Below are positions 1 through 6,382 of a stretch of DNA of 15,667 bases, piece after piece; within the stretch, counting starts at the first letter, position 1; each line of letters begins with the position of its first letter. The DNA comes from an uncultured Patescibacteria group bacterium (lineage in GTDB: Bacteria > Patescibacteriota > Microgenomatia > UBA1406 > GWC2-37-13): assembly GCA_938010745.1 (NCBI GenBank), contig CALLVF010000062.1:1-15667 (forward strand), given 5' to 3'. The translations under genes were made by a program, and so were the position numbers. The notes beneath the pieces were generated by a model. The model ran no database searches. It worked only from the letters and a program-made list of their open reading frames with translations, and was not told where the DNA came from.

Positions 1-2
1 AA

Positions 3-1256
3 AAAACTATAGAGGAGGAAAAAAATCGACTTCAAAAAAAGTTTGATCAACTTAAAACAAAATGGGAAGAACAAAAAAAGATTGTTGATAATTTACAAAA
101 ATTAAGACTAAAACTTGATAATCTAAAGATAGAACTGGAAAAAGCAGAAAGAGAGGTTTTACTTGACAAAGCAGCACAGCTTAAATATGGTGAAATTCCT
201 GCGGTGGAAAAACAATTAAAAGAAGAAGAAAAAAAATGGCAGTCAATTCCTCCGGAAGAAAAGCTTCTTAAAGAACAGGTGACTCAAGAAGATATTGCCA
301 AAATTGTCGCCCGATGGACAGGTATTCCAGTCACGAGACTTTTAAAGAGTGAAACGGAAAAATTAGCTCATCTTGAGGAGGAAATGCAAAAACGAGTAGT
401 AGGACAAGAAAAAGCACTGAAAAAAATCGCCAATGCTATCCGCCGTTCACGATCAGGACTTTCTGATGAAGATAGACCTATTGGCGTGTTCCTTTTTTTA
501 GGTCCAACTGGGGTTGGAAAAACAGAGACTGCCAAAGCCTTAGCGGAAACTATTTTTAATGATGAAAAAGCAATTTTAAGATTTGATATGAGTGAATATC
601 AAGAAGCCCATACAATCGCTCGTTTAATTGGTGCTCCTCCAGGATATATCGGTTATGAGGAGGGGGGGCAATTAACAGAAGCCGTTAGAAGAAAACCATA
701 TTCAGTTATTCTTTTTGATGAATTGGAAAAAGCCCATCCGCAAATTTTTAATATTTTCTTGCAAATATTTAATGAGGGAAGATTAACTGATGGCAGAGGT
801 CGCACTGTTAACTTTAAAAATACTATCATTATTTTAACCTCCAACTTAGGTAGCGAAGTATTTCAAGAAAAAATCCCTCAAAAAGAAAAAGAAAATAAAA
901 TCTACGAAATTGTCAGAAGATTTTTTAAGCCTGAGTTAATTAATCGTCTTGACTCGATCATCATTTATAATCCCCTAACTGAAGAGATGATGAAAAAAAT
1001 CATTGAAATTCAATTGGCAGAGGTTAAACAAAGATTAAAAAAACAAAATTTGGAAATTGAGTTTTCTCAAAAAATAAAAGATTATCTTTTAAAAGTGGGT
1101 TTTGACAAAGACTATGGTGCTCGCCCCTTAAAAAGACTTATTAATGAATTAATTGTCGATGAAGTTGCTTTACAAATTATTGAAGGAAAAATTAAGCCTA
1201 AACAAAAAATTTTTGTTAATTTGGAAAAAGAAAAAATAAAAATAAAATACTTGTAA
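3..1256 (+). CDS. clpB: ClpB disaggregase, C-terminal part (5' end outside window)
   Basis: ClpB is the Hsp100 AAA+ ATPase that threads aggregated proteins through a hexameric pore in the cytoplasm, working with DnaK. The frame is open from base 3, so the gene starts upstream. The visible 417 residues begin in the charged coiled-coil middle domain (to about base 300, with the ClpB-typical KYGEIPAVEKQL). The linker RWTGIPVTRLL and then the second AAA+ domain follow. Walker A GPTGVGKT lies at 501-524, Walker B VILFDE at 705-722, the sensor region LTSNLGS near 835-855, and the C-terminal small domain with DYGARPLKRLI near 1111-1140. The middle domain distinguishes it from ClpC and ClpA. No frameshift is seen. 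A GTG at 204 is internal and is not the start. No heat-shock element can be judged because the promoter is outside the window. No clear hairpin follows the stop. Confidence 0.95.
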   Translation, partial: KTIEEEKNRLQKKFDQLKTKWEEQKKIVDNLQKLRLKLDNLKIELEKAEREVLLDKAAQLKYGEIPAVEKQLKEEEKKWQSIPPEEKLLKEQVTQEDIAKIVARWTGIPVTRLLKSETEKLAHLEEEMQKRVVGQEKALKKIANAIRRSRSGLSDEDRPIGVFLFLGPTGVGKTETAKALAETIFNDEKAILRFDMSEYQEAHTIARLIGAPPGYIGYEEGGQLTEAVRRKPYSVILFDELEKAHPQIFNIFLQIFNEGRLTDGRGRTVNFKNTIIILTSNLGSEVFQEKIPQKEKENKIYEIVRRFFKPELINRLDSIIIYNPLTEEMMKKIIEIQLAEVKQRLKKQNLEIEFSQKIKDYLLKVGFDKDYGARPLKRLINELIVDEVALQIIEGKIKPKQKIFVNLEKEKIKIKYL

Positions 1257-1267
1257 AAAAAACCAAT

Positions 1268-1755
1268 ATGGAAATTAAAACTATAACTATCGAAAAACCT
1301 TTGAATTAAATTTTATTTCAGCTTAGTCTCACTTTATCAAAACCGTTGAGGAAATTTATGAAGTTTTTAGTTGGGGCAGAGCCAGGTATAAAGTTTGTGC
1401 TGGCATTTTTTTAAACATCTGGTAACTGCAAAATTAGACAAGAAGGCGCAGAGATAAAGACATGATAAAATTGGCTTTTAAAAATGATCAAAAAAAAATT
1501 GGGTGTGATCATTCACTTTTTATTTTTTTTAAAGGCGCTTTTCCAATAAATGTCTTAAGTTAACTAAAAAATATCTCAGAAATCGGCAATATTTATTGTA
1601 CCAGTACCAATCCAGTTGAGGTTATCGTTGCTCAAACAAAGCAAGGCAGAGGAATTTTGGGGGTAGTTGATGGCGGTTCACCGGCTGGAGTTGAGGATTA
1701 AAAAGAAAAAAAAGAAAGAAAAGATTTTCTGCGGAAAATTAATTATAAACTATAA
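1268..1755 (+). pseudogene. Decayed adenosine-specific kinase (PF04008/DUF355 family)
   Basis: No single frame is open, but translating the three forward frames in turn gives the family in order. It starts MEIKTITIEKP at 1268, then SHFIKTVEEIYEV, AEPGIKFVLAFF, GCDHSLFIFFKGAFPINVLS, and KNISEIGNIYCTSTNPVEV. The best-kept part, VIVAQTKQGRGILGVVDGG, runs near 1621-1677, and the tail DFLRKINYKL ends at the TAA at 1753-1755. At least three frameshifts and several in-frame stops (including TAG near 1325 and TAA near 1560) separate these blocks. The family is a small, about 160-residue, adenosine-binding protein known from archaea and some bacteria. The fragments span the whole length, so this is point decay and not truncation. 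The family name comes from motif memory; function is lost here. Confidence 0.8.
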
Positions 1756-1756
1756 A

Positions 1757-1803
1757 TTTAATGTATCTTGACAAATTTAATGTAATTGTTTATATTTAAT
1801 GTA
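1757..1803 (+). repeat. Three direct repeats TTTAATGTA at 19-bp period (candidate operator)
   Basis: TTTAATGTA occurs at 1757-1765, 1776-1784 and 1795-1803, so the period is exactly 19 bp (nearly two helical turns). The second copy lies in the promoter spacer and the third overlaps the -10 box and the first ATG of the antitoxin gene. AbrB/MazE-type antitoxins commonly autorepress, so these are candidate antitoxin binding sites. That role is inferred from position. Confidence 0.6.
1768..1796 (+). promoter_or_regulatory. Sigma70-type promoter of the vapBC pair
   Basis: A perfect -35 TTGACA (1768-1773) is followed by a 17-bp spacer and the -10 TATATT (1791-1796). Transcription would begin near 1803, at or beside the ATG at 1805, so the mRNA would have almost no leader. 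Confidence 0.7.
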
Positions 1804-2050
1804 TATGTCACAATTTGTTAGTATTACTAGTCAAGGACAAATTACCCTTCCCGCCTCAATGCGTCGGTTAATCGCTCTTGATCTTTATAAAAAGGCTCTT
1901 GTTAGAATTGAGAAACAAAGAATCATTATTGAACCAGTTGCCGATTTCTTATCTTTGGGAGGAACCCTTAAACATAAAGCAAAGAAAAACCAAAATATCG
2001 ATAAAATCATTCAATCAGAAGAAAACGTAATTGCTAAAATGATTAAATGA
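1799..2050 (+). CDS. vapB: AbrB/MazE-type antitoxin (VapB)
   Basis: This 83-residue protein has a SpoVT-AbrB swapped-hairpin DNA-binding domain at about residues 4-50 (VSITSQGQITLPASMRR, then a hydrophobic strand, then RIIIEP). The lysine-rich C-terminal tail should wrap the toxin. In type II toxin-antitoxin systems such a protein neutralises the PIN toxin and represses its own operon. It overlaps the next gene by ATGA (2047-2050), the usual coupling of these pairs. Two starts are possible, ATG 1799 and ATG 1805. The promoter geometry (-10 ending at 1796) favours 1805, because position 1799 would lie upstream of the expected transcript start near 1803. No Shine-Dalgarno site is seen. The promoter is crossed by three 19-bp-spaced repeats, likely its own binding sites. 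Confidence 0.88.
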   Translation: MYMSQFVSITSQGQITLPASMRRLIALDLYKKALVRIEKQRIIIEPVADFLSLGGTLKHKAKKNQNIDKIIQSEENVIAKMIK

Positions 2051-2430
2051 AAAAATATCTTTTAGACACTAATGTTATTCTTCGCTTTCTTCTTCAAGAT
2101 AATAAAAAATATTATCAAATAGCATTGAATTATTTTAAAAAAGCTCAACAAAAACAAATTGAAATAGATATCATTCCTGAGGCGATATTGGAGTTAGATT
2201 ATGTTTTAAGAGGAGTTTATAATCTTTCCAAAAATGAAGTTGTTAATATTCTTTCAAAACTTATAAAAACACCTTACATAAATATAGAAAATCGCGATCT
2301 TATGTTGAATATAATCGAAGAGTACGAGAAAAAATCCGTTGATCTTTTTGATGTTTATCTTTTTTATTTAGCTAAAAATAAAAAGTCTGAAGTTATTACT
2401 TTTGATAGAGATTTCAAAAAACTAAAATAA
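2047..2430 (+). CDS. vapC: PIN-domain ribonuclease toxin (VapC)
   Basis: This 127-residue protein covers a complete PIN domain and nothing else. The acidic residues expected to bind Mg2+ are present: the N-terminal Asp in YLLDTNVILRFLL, a Glu in PEAILELDYVL, an Asp in SVDLFDVYLFYLA, and the C-terminal TFDRDF. Such toxins cleave RNA, usually tRNA or rRNA, when the antitoxin is degraded. The start overlaps the antitoxin stop by 4 bases, so translation is coupled. The length fits VapC (about 125-140 residues) and no damage is seen, unlike several neighbouring genes. The target RNA cannot be predicted from the sequence. Confidence 0.9.
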   Translation: MKKYLLDTNVILRFLLQDNKKYYQIALNYFKKAQQKQIEIDIIPEAILELDYVLRGVYNLSKNEVVNILSKLIKTPYINIENRDLMLNIIEEYEKKSVDLFDVYLFYLAKNKKSEVITFDRDFKKLK

Positions 2431-2474
2431 TATTGTCTAATTTTTATTAAAAGTTAATATAAATCAGAACTCTT

Positions 2475-2512
2475 TAGCCAAGTTAAAATTAACAAAAAAA
2501 ATGTATTGGCTA
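2475..2512. terminator. Possible hairpin between convergent genes
   Basis: TAGCCAA (2475-2481) and TTGGCTA (2506-2512) form a 7-bp stem with a 24-nt AT-rich loop, between vapC and the 3' end of the minus-strand repair gene. The loop is long and no clear T-tract follows directly, so the call is weak. Nothing else is recognisable in 2431-2545. Confidence 0.25.
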
Positions 2513-2545
2513 TTGATTATGTATCTCAAAAGTCAAACGATAGCT

Positions 2546-3496
2546 TTACTTTTTTTCTTTTCCCCATCTAACAATTAAAGCATGATAATTTTGATATAAC
2601 TTCGTATCGGTGGGTAAATTATCCATAAAAAATTTTTGAAGAATTTTATATGGCGGCATCTTTGTCCGATCGAGCAAAGATAGCTCATTTTTCAAATAAT
2701 GAATGGCAAATTTTCTCGTATAAGCATCAATGACAAAAATTGATTTGTCGCCAGCATAAAGCAAAATCGTATCGGCTGTTTCCTCACCTATCCCTTTTAA
2801 ACTTAAAAGTACGTTTCTTGCTTTTTTTATTGGTAATTTAAAAAAATTATCCAAGCTCTTATAGTTTTCAATGATAAATTTTGTTAAGTTAAAAAGTCTT
2901 TCCCCTTTTTGATTGTAAAAACCTGAAGGATAGATTAAGTTTTTTAGCTTATTTAAATTTTTTTTACCTAGCTTATAAATTGCTTTTAATGAATTTAGCC
3001 TATTGACTCTTAAATTATTCAAAGCTTTTTCCGCATTTGACCAATTGGTATTTTGGGTTAAAATTGTTCCGATAACTATCTCCTCTTTCGTTGCCTTCTT
3101 TCCCTGATTAAACCAAGGCCAAGGACCTGGATGGCCAAATTTTTTTAAAAGAAAAAAGTACTCTCTTAAAACTGCTGTTGGCCGCCATTGAGATCTTTTA
3201 AGATCAACTCTTTTATCTTGGAGGTGATTATTTAGAAGATAAAATTTTACCCCCTCCATCTCTAATTTTCTCTCCTGTGTTTCTTCTCCACCAAAGGCAT
3301 AGTTTTTTGACAAAGTACCATTACTAAAAACCACTCGGTGACAAGGAATATTTTTAGTATCTAAATTTTGGTGAAGAAACTGACCGATGGATCTGGCTGA
3401 TTTTATCTTAAAAAACTTTGCTATCTGGCCGTAAGTTAAAACTTTTCCTTGAGGAATTAAAGACACTAATTTATAAATTAATTTTTTATTGTCCAT
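2546..3496 (-). CDS. Fused DNA-repair protein: alkyltransferase domain + endonuclease III-like glycosylase
   Basis: Two repair modules lie in one intact 316-residue frame. Residues about 1-85 are the DNA-binding/active-site domain of O6-alkylguanine-DNA alkyltransferase: TYGQIAKF, ARSIGQFL (likely arginine finger) and IPCHRVV with acceptor Cys52. Residues about 105-316 are an HhH-GPD domain like the endonuclease III relatives (COG2231, MagIII type): GPWPWF, GTILTQNTNWSNAEKAL, PSGFYNQK, the hairpin LKGIGEETA (232-241), and VIDAYTRKF with Asp257. The lysine of the GVGRKTA motif is Glu here while the Asp is kept, so a monofunctional base glycosylase is likely. The chain ends at VRWGKEKK, before the place where iron-sulfur cysteines would lie. 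It overlaps the HIT gene by 11 bases (3486-3496), so the two are probably co-translated. The combined activity, removal of alkylated bases by two chemistries, is inferred. Confidence 0.88.
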   Translation of the reverse strand: MDNKKLIYKLVSLIPQGKVLTYGQIAKFFKIKSARSIGQFLHQNLDTKNIPCHRVVFSNGTLSKNYAFGGEETQERKLEMEGVKFYLLNNHLQDKRVDLKRSQWRPTAVLREYFFLLKKFGHPGPWPWFNQGKKATKEEIVIGTILTQNTNWSNAEKALNNLRVNRLNSLKAIYKLGKKNLNKLKNLIYPSGFYNQKGERLFNLTKFIIENYKSLDNFFKLPIKKARNVLLSLKGIGEETADTILLYAGDKSIFVIDAYTRKFAIHYLKNELSLLDRTKMPPYKILQKFFMDNLPTDTKLYQNYHALIVRWGKEKK

Positions 3497-3884
3497 TCTC
3501 TATCGCCTGGTAAATTTTTTTGGCTATCTCCTCCATCTCTTTAGGTGAAAATTTTTTTTCTCCAGGGATAAAATCCGTTTCCTCAATGGTTCTGGGCATA
3601 ATATGAATATGAGCGTGGGGCACTTGGAGGCCATGGGTAAGATAGGTAATAAAATAAGGATTAAAAACTTTTTTCATGGCTTTGGTTATCTTTAATACTG
3701 CTAACCAATAATCTCCAAAGTTAGGGACATCGTATACCCACTGATAATGTTTTTTGGGTATAATTAAGGTATGACCTTTAGTTCGAGGAAAAATATCTAA
3801 AAAACCCAAAAAATTTTTATCCTCATAGACTTTATGACAAGGACTTTTTTCCTCAATAATTTGACAAAAAATACAATTTTTCAT
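3486..3884 (-). CDS. HIT-family nucleotide hydrolase/transferase
   Basis: This 132-residue protein is of the histidine-triad superfamily, which hydrolyses or transfers the alpha-phosphate of nucleotide conjugates such as AMP-lysine or dinucleoside polyphosphates. The catalytic triad HAHIHIMP is at residues 90-97 (His90, His92, His94). The N-terminus has CIFCQII (Cys4, Cys7), with His38 in TKGHTLIIPKKHY, a pattern seen in zinc-binding HIT proteins. Length is normal. It is the first gene of a two-gene minus-strand unit with the repair fusion, which starts inside its last codons. A TAAAAT box ends 6 nt before the ATG, which suggests a leaderless transcript. The start codon region also carries a strong promoter for the opposite strand. 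The exact substrate cannot be told. Confidence 0.9.
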   Translation of the reverse strand: MKNCIFCQIIEEKSPCHKVYEDKNFLGFLDIFPRTKGHTLIIPKKHYQWVYDVPNFGDYWLAVLKITKAMKKVFNPYFITYLTHGLQVPHAHIHIMPRTIEETDFIPGEKKFSPKEMEEIAKKIYQAIENGQ

Positions 3885-3889
3885 ATAAT
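3861..3889 (+). promoter_or_regulatory. Perfect consensus sigma70 promoter
   Basis: TTGACA (3861-3866), a 17-bp spacer, and TATAAT (3884-3889) match the consensus in every position. It points toward the broken membrane-protein gene at 3914, with a start expected near 3896. It lies inside the first codons of the divergent HIT gene, so the two transcription units may interfere. Confidence 0.75.
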
Positions 3890-3890
3890 T

Positions 3891-3896
3891 ATTTTA
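3891..3896 (-). promoter_or_regulatory. -10 box of the HIT/repair unit, leaderless geometry
   Basis: On the minus strand TAAAAT is followed by 6 nt and then the ATG of the HIT gene. The -35 candidate TTTCAT (17 bp upstream) is poor. The call rests on the -10 and on the same spacing seen at other genes of the window. Confidence 0.4.
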
Positions 3897-3913
3897 ACAC
3901 AAACAAATTTCTT

Positions 3914-4329
3914 ATGAAAGAGCAAAAAATTGTCAAAAATCAAAGTATCTGGATAAATAAGACCATAAATTTTTTAGGTTATTTTTTTATAATTCTTGAT
4001 TTTATGCTTTAATTAAGGTTTCTTACAATAATGTATTTTTAAAAGATAATTATCCTCTTACCTCTGTTTTAAATATAAATCCATTTTCTTACTACCAAAC
4101 AGAGGAAGATTGTTATCAGCAATTTAGTTATCCATTATACAATGAAAAAGGTGAACCAAGAGAACCAAATAGTTATGAAAGAAAACTTCAGCAAGAAAAT
4201 ATTAAAAACTGTGTTAAAAAGATAAATAAGCAAAGAGAAGATAATAGAATAAATGATATATGGCAGACTGTTTTTCTATTTGTTCTTGGATTAGGTATTC
4301 ACTTTACCAAAAGATTTTACCTTAAGTAA
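3914..4329 (+). pseudogene. Small two-helix membrane protein gene with one frameshift
   Basis: The ATG at 3914 opens a frame (MKEQKIVKNQ, then the hydrophobic FLGYFFIILDF) that stops at 4010-4012. The +2 neighbouring frame carries on as YALIKVSYNNVF, a polar stretch rich in Glu, Asn and Gln with two Cys, then a second helix IWQTVFLFVLGLGIHF and the basic end TKRFYLK, stopping at 4327-4329. Adding one T to the TTTT at 4000-4003 restores one protein of about 138 residues: N-terminal helix, about 80-residue external domain, C-terminal helix. I do not recognise the family. It has a perfect consensus promoter at 3861-3889. It may be a fresh pseudogene, a slippage-rescued gene or an assembly error. 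The 3' end abuts the convergent aldolase gene. Confidence 0.6.
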
Positions 4330-4331
4330 AC

Positions 4332-5318
4332 TTACCCTCTTGCTTGCGAAACTTTTTTTACTCTTTCAAAAAATACTTTTTGTGCTTCTAAAATATTCTC
4401 ACTTCTTCCGCCCCAAGCTTTTAATCCCTCCTGCTGAAGAGCTCTGCCAAATGAATAACTTAACTGCCAAGGCAAATCTTTATAATTACTATTAATCGCT
4501 TTAAGATAATCTGTTGCTTGATCGGGAGTTAACCCACCTGATAAAAAGACAATTCCTGGTACTTCTTTTGGCACAGTTTTTTTCAAAACAGAAACTGTTT
4601 TTTCGGCAATTTCTTCAACTGATGGCTGATCTGAACAATCTTTACCAGCCAAAACCATATTTGGTTTTAAAAGCATTCCGGAAAAATCAACTCCAAATCT
4701 CTCAAGCCATTTAAAAACTTTGTCTAATACTTCCTCTGTTGTCTCCTCGCTTTTCTCTATATCATGATCTCCTTCCAAAACCAAAACCTCTGGCTCAACA
4801 ATTGGCACTAAACCAGCTTTTTGAGTAATTAAGGCATACTGAGCTAAACCAATGGCGTTAGCAATTCTTGCTACCTCTGATGGCATATTATCCCCTACTT
4901 TATAAACTGCTCGCCACTTGGCAAAAACCGCTCCCAACATTTTATACTCTTCATATCTTTTTTCTAATTTATCAAGGCCCAAAGTAAAAGTTTCTTCGTT
5001 TGTATTGAATTTATAAGTTCCCTCATCAGTTTTTATCCCCGGCAAAATCCCTTTTTCCTTTAAAATATCAACAATCATTTTGCCATTTGGAAGTGGATTT
5101 CTTAAAGTCTCATCATACAAAATAATTCCTGAAATATAGTTTTCAATTCCCTCAGTCTCAACCATTATTTGTCGCCACATCGAGCGCGTTTGTACAGTTG
5201 ACTCAACTCCAATTGATGTCAGTCTTTTAGTCATTGTTTTTAAACTTTCATCAGCAGCCAAAATTCCTTTTTTGGGAGCTACTAATTTTTTAGCAATTTC
5301 ATGAAGATTTTTATTCAT
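4332..5318 (-). CDS. fba: Fructose-bisphosphate aldolase, class I
   Basis: It splits fructose 1,6-bisphosphate into glyceraldehyde 3-phosphate and dihydroxyacetone phosphate (or the reverse) by a Schiff base, without a metal. The 328 residues align with the animal/plant-type class I enzyme: AADES (Asp23), GIKTDEG (Lys96), FAKWRAVYK (Lys134), VEPEVL (Glu175, Glu177), LLKPNM with the Schiff-base Lys218, FLSGG (Ser260) and SYSFGRALQ (Arg292). All catalytic positions are kept. It is slightly shorter than the animal enzymes (about 360) and lacks their C-terminal tyrosine tail. It diverges from glpX, the enzyme that consumes its product in the gluconeogenic direction, and both promoters share one palindrome at 5359-5376. 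The start ATG has an expected leader of about 25 nt without a Shine-Dalgarno site. Confidence 0.95.
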   Translation of the reverse strand: MNKNLHEIAKKLVAPKKGILAADESLKTMTKRLTSIGVESTVQTRSMWRQIMVETEGIENYISGIILYDETLRNPLPNGKMIVDILKEKGILPGIKTDEGTYKFNTNEETFTLGLDKLEKRYEEYKMLGAVFAKWRAVYKVGDNMPSEVARIANAIGLAQYALITQKAGLVPIVEPEVLVLEGDHDIEKSEETTEEVLDKVFKWLERFGVDFSGMLLKPNMVLAGKDCSDQPSVEEIAEKTVSVLKKTVPKEVPGIVFLSGGLTPDQATDYLKAINSNYKDLPWQLSYSFGRALQQEGLKAWGGRSENILEAQKVFFERVKKVSQARG

Positions 5319-5349
5319 ATTTTTTTTAATAAATTTTTAATAAAAAAAG

Positions 5350-5376
5350 TTTATATGCTTGACAAAAAATTGTCAA
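5350..5376 (-). promoter_or_regulatory. Promoter of the aldolase gene
   Basis: On the minus strand TTGACA (5376-5371) and TATAAA (5355-5350) are separated by 15 bp; a register with TAAACT gives 17 bp. The -35 is one arm of the palindrome that also serves glpX. Confidence 0.5.
5359..5376. promoter_or_regulatory. Palindrome TTGACA-N6-TGTCAA shared by two divergent promoters
   Basis: A perfect inverted repeat with 6-bp arms and a 6-bp centre. Each arm reads TTGACA, the ideal -35 box, in its own direction, so aldolase and glpX are transcribed back to back from overlapping promoters. RNA polymerase could occupy only one at a time, and any repressor bound here would act on both. Confidence 0.65.
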
Positions 5377-5387
5377 ATGAGTAAATT
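5359..5387 (+). promoter_or_regulatory. Promoter of glpX-gap-pgk
   Basis: TTGACA (5359-5364), 17-bp spacer, TAAATT (5382-5387). The start is expected near 5394, leaving about 6 nt before the ATG at 5400. Confidence 0.65.
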
Positions 5388-5399
5388 AATACAATCAAT

Positions 5400-6344
5400 A
5401 TGGACAGAAATCTTGCTTTAGAATTTGTCCGGGTTACGGAAGCAGCGGCTATTGAAGCTGCAAAATGGGTGGGAAGAGGAGAAAAGAAAAAAGCCGATGG
5501 AGCGGCAGTTGCCGCCATGAGAAAACGGTTTAATCAAGTAGATTTTAAAGGCACTGTTGTTATTGGTGAGGGAGAAAAAGATGAAGCACCAATGCTTTAT
5601 AATGGAGAAAAAGTTGGCACTGGTAAAGGCCCGGAAATGGATCTGGCAATTGATCCTTTAGAGTGCACTGACAGTGTTGCTTTTGGAAGATACAACGCGA
5701 TTTCCGTTATTGCCGCCGGGAAAAAAGGCTCACTTCTTCATGCTCCTGACACTTATATGGAAAAAATAGCCGTTGGAAAAAAAGCTAAAGATAGTATTGA
5801 TTTGAATTCGCCAGTTGAATCAAACTTAAAAAGAATTGCTAAAGCTTTAAATAAAAAAATTAGCGACTTAACAGTTATGGTTTTAGATAGAGAAAGACAC
5901 GTCAAATTAATTGAAGAAATAAGAAAGGCTGGATCAAGAGTAAGACTGATTACTGATGGCGATGTCTCAGCAGCAATTGCTACTTGTTTTTCAGATTCTG
6001 GAGTTGATGTTTATATGGGAATTGGGGGATCAACAGAGGGAGTTTTGGCATCGGTGGCTTTAAAAATTATGGGCGGGGAAATTTTGTGTCGATTTAAACC
6101 AAAAAAAGACTCTGATATTGAAAAAATAAAAGCAGCCGGAGTTAAAGATTTAAACAAAGTTTTTACCAGTGAAGATATGGCAAAAGGAAAAGAACTTTCC
6201 TTCACAGCAACTGGAGTGATTGATGGGCCACTTTTAAATGGAGTGGTTTTTGGAAAAGACAAAATCATCACTCACTCAATTGTTACACGCGGGATATCTG
6301 GTACTATTAGATATATAACCACCTATCATCATTATTATAAGTAA
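5400..6344 (+). CDS. glpX: Fructose-1,6-bisphosphatase, class II (GlpX type)
   Basis: It removes the 1-phosphate from fructose 1,6-bisphosphate, the irreversible step of gluconeogenesis. The 314 residues match the family length (about 320-335), and the metal and substrate positions keep the numbering known for the E. coli enzyme: Asp33 (KKADGAAV), Glu57 (IGEGEKDEAPM), Asp85 and Glu88 (AIDPLECTDS), Glu213 (GGSTEGVLA), and the C-terminal THSIVTRGISGTIRYI. One oddity is Cys89 where the DPLEGT motif normally has Gly; the codon is TGC, one base from GGC. It leads a unit with gap and pgk (38-bp and 9-bp gaps) and diverges from aldolase. A hairpin sits directly after the stop. Confidence 0.93.
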   Translation: MDRNLALEFVRVTEAAAIEAAKWVGRGEKKKADGAAVAAMRKRFNQVDFKGTVVIGEGEKDEAPMLYNGEKVGTGKGPEMDLAIDPLECTDSVAFGRYNAISVIAAGKKGSLLHAPDTYMEKIAVGKKAKDSIDLNSPVESNLKRIAKALNKKISDLTVMVLDRERHVKLIEEIRKAGSRVRLITDGDVSAAIATCFSDSGVDVYMGIGGSTEGVLASVALKIMGGEILCRFKPKKDSDIEKIKAAGVKDLNKVFTSEDMAKGKELSFTATGVIDGPLLNGVVFGKDKIITHSIVTRGISGTIRYITTYHHYYK

Positions 6345-6367
6345 AACTGTCATTTTAAGACAGTTTT
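6343..6367 (+). terminator. Hairpin between glpX and gap (partial terminator or processing site)
   Basis: AAAACTGTC (6343-6351) and GACAGTTTT (6359-6367) form a perfect 9-bp stem with a 7-nt loop, starting inside the glpX stop codon. Only four T end the stem, and the stem is poor in GC. It may attenuate read-through into gap or mark an mRNA processing point more than terminate fully. Confidence 0.45.
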
Positions 6368-6382
6368 GTAAAAAAAAATATT

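Noticed and set aside
653..844. Open frame on the minus strand inside clpB
   Set aside because: It lies opposite conserved AAA+ motifs of clpB and has no recognisable features; the same holds for frames opposite glpX (6011-6271), aldolase (4514-4714) and znuA (9834-10022).
1757..1803. The 19-bp-spaced repeats as iterons of a replication origin
   Set aside because: Only three short copies, no replication-initiator gene or DnaA-box cluster nearby, and exact overlap with the vapBC promoter makes an operator the simpler reading.
2461..2545. A coding-like stretch (reading as LFSQVKINKKNVLAIDYVSQ) between vapC and the repair gene
   Set aside because: Under 30 codons, with no start signal and no recognisable family; it may be a gene relic but cannot be supported.
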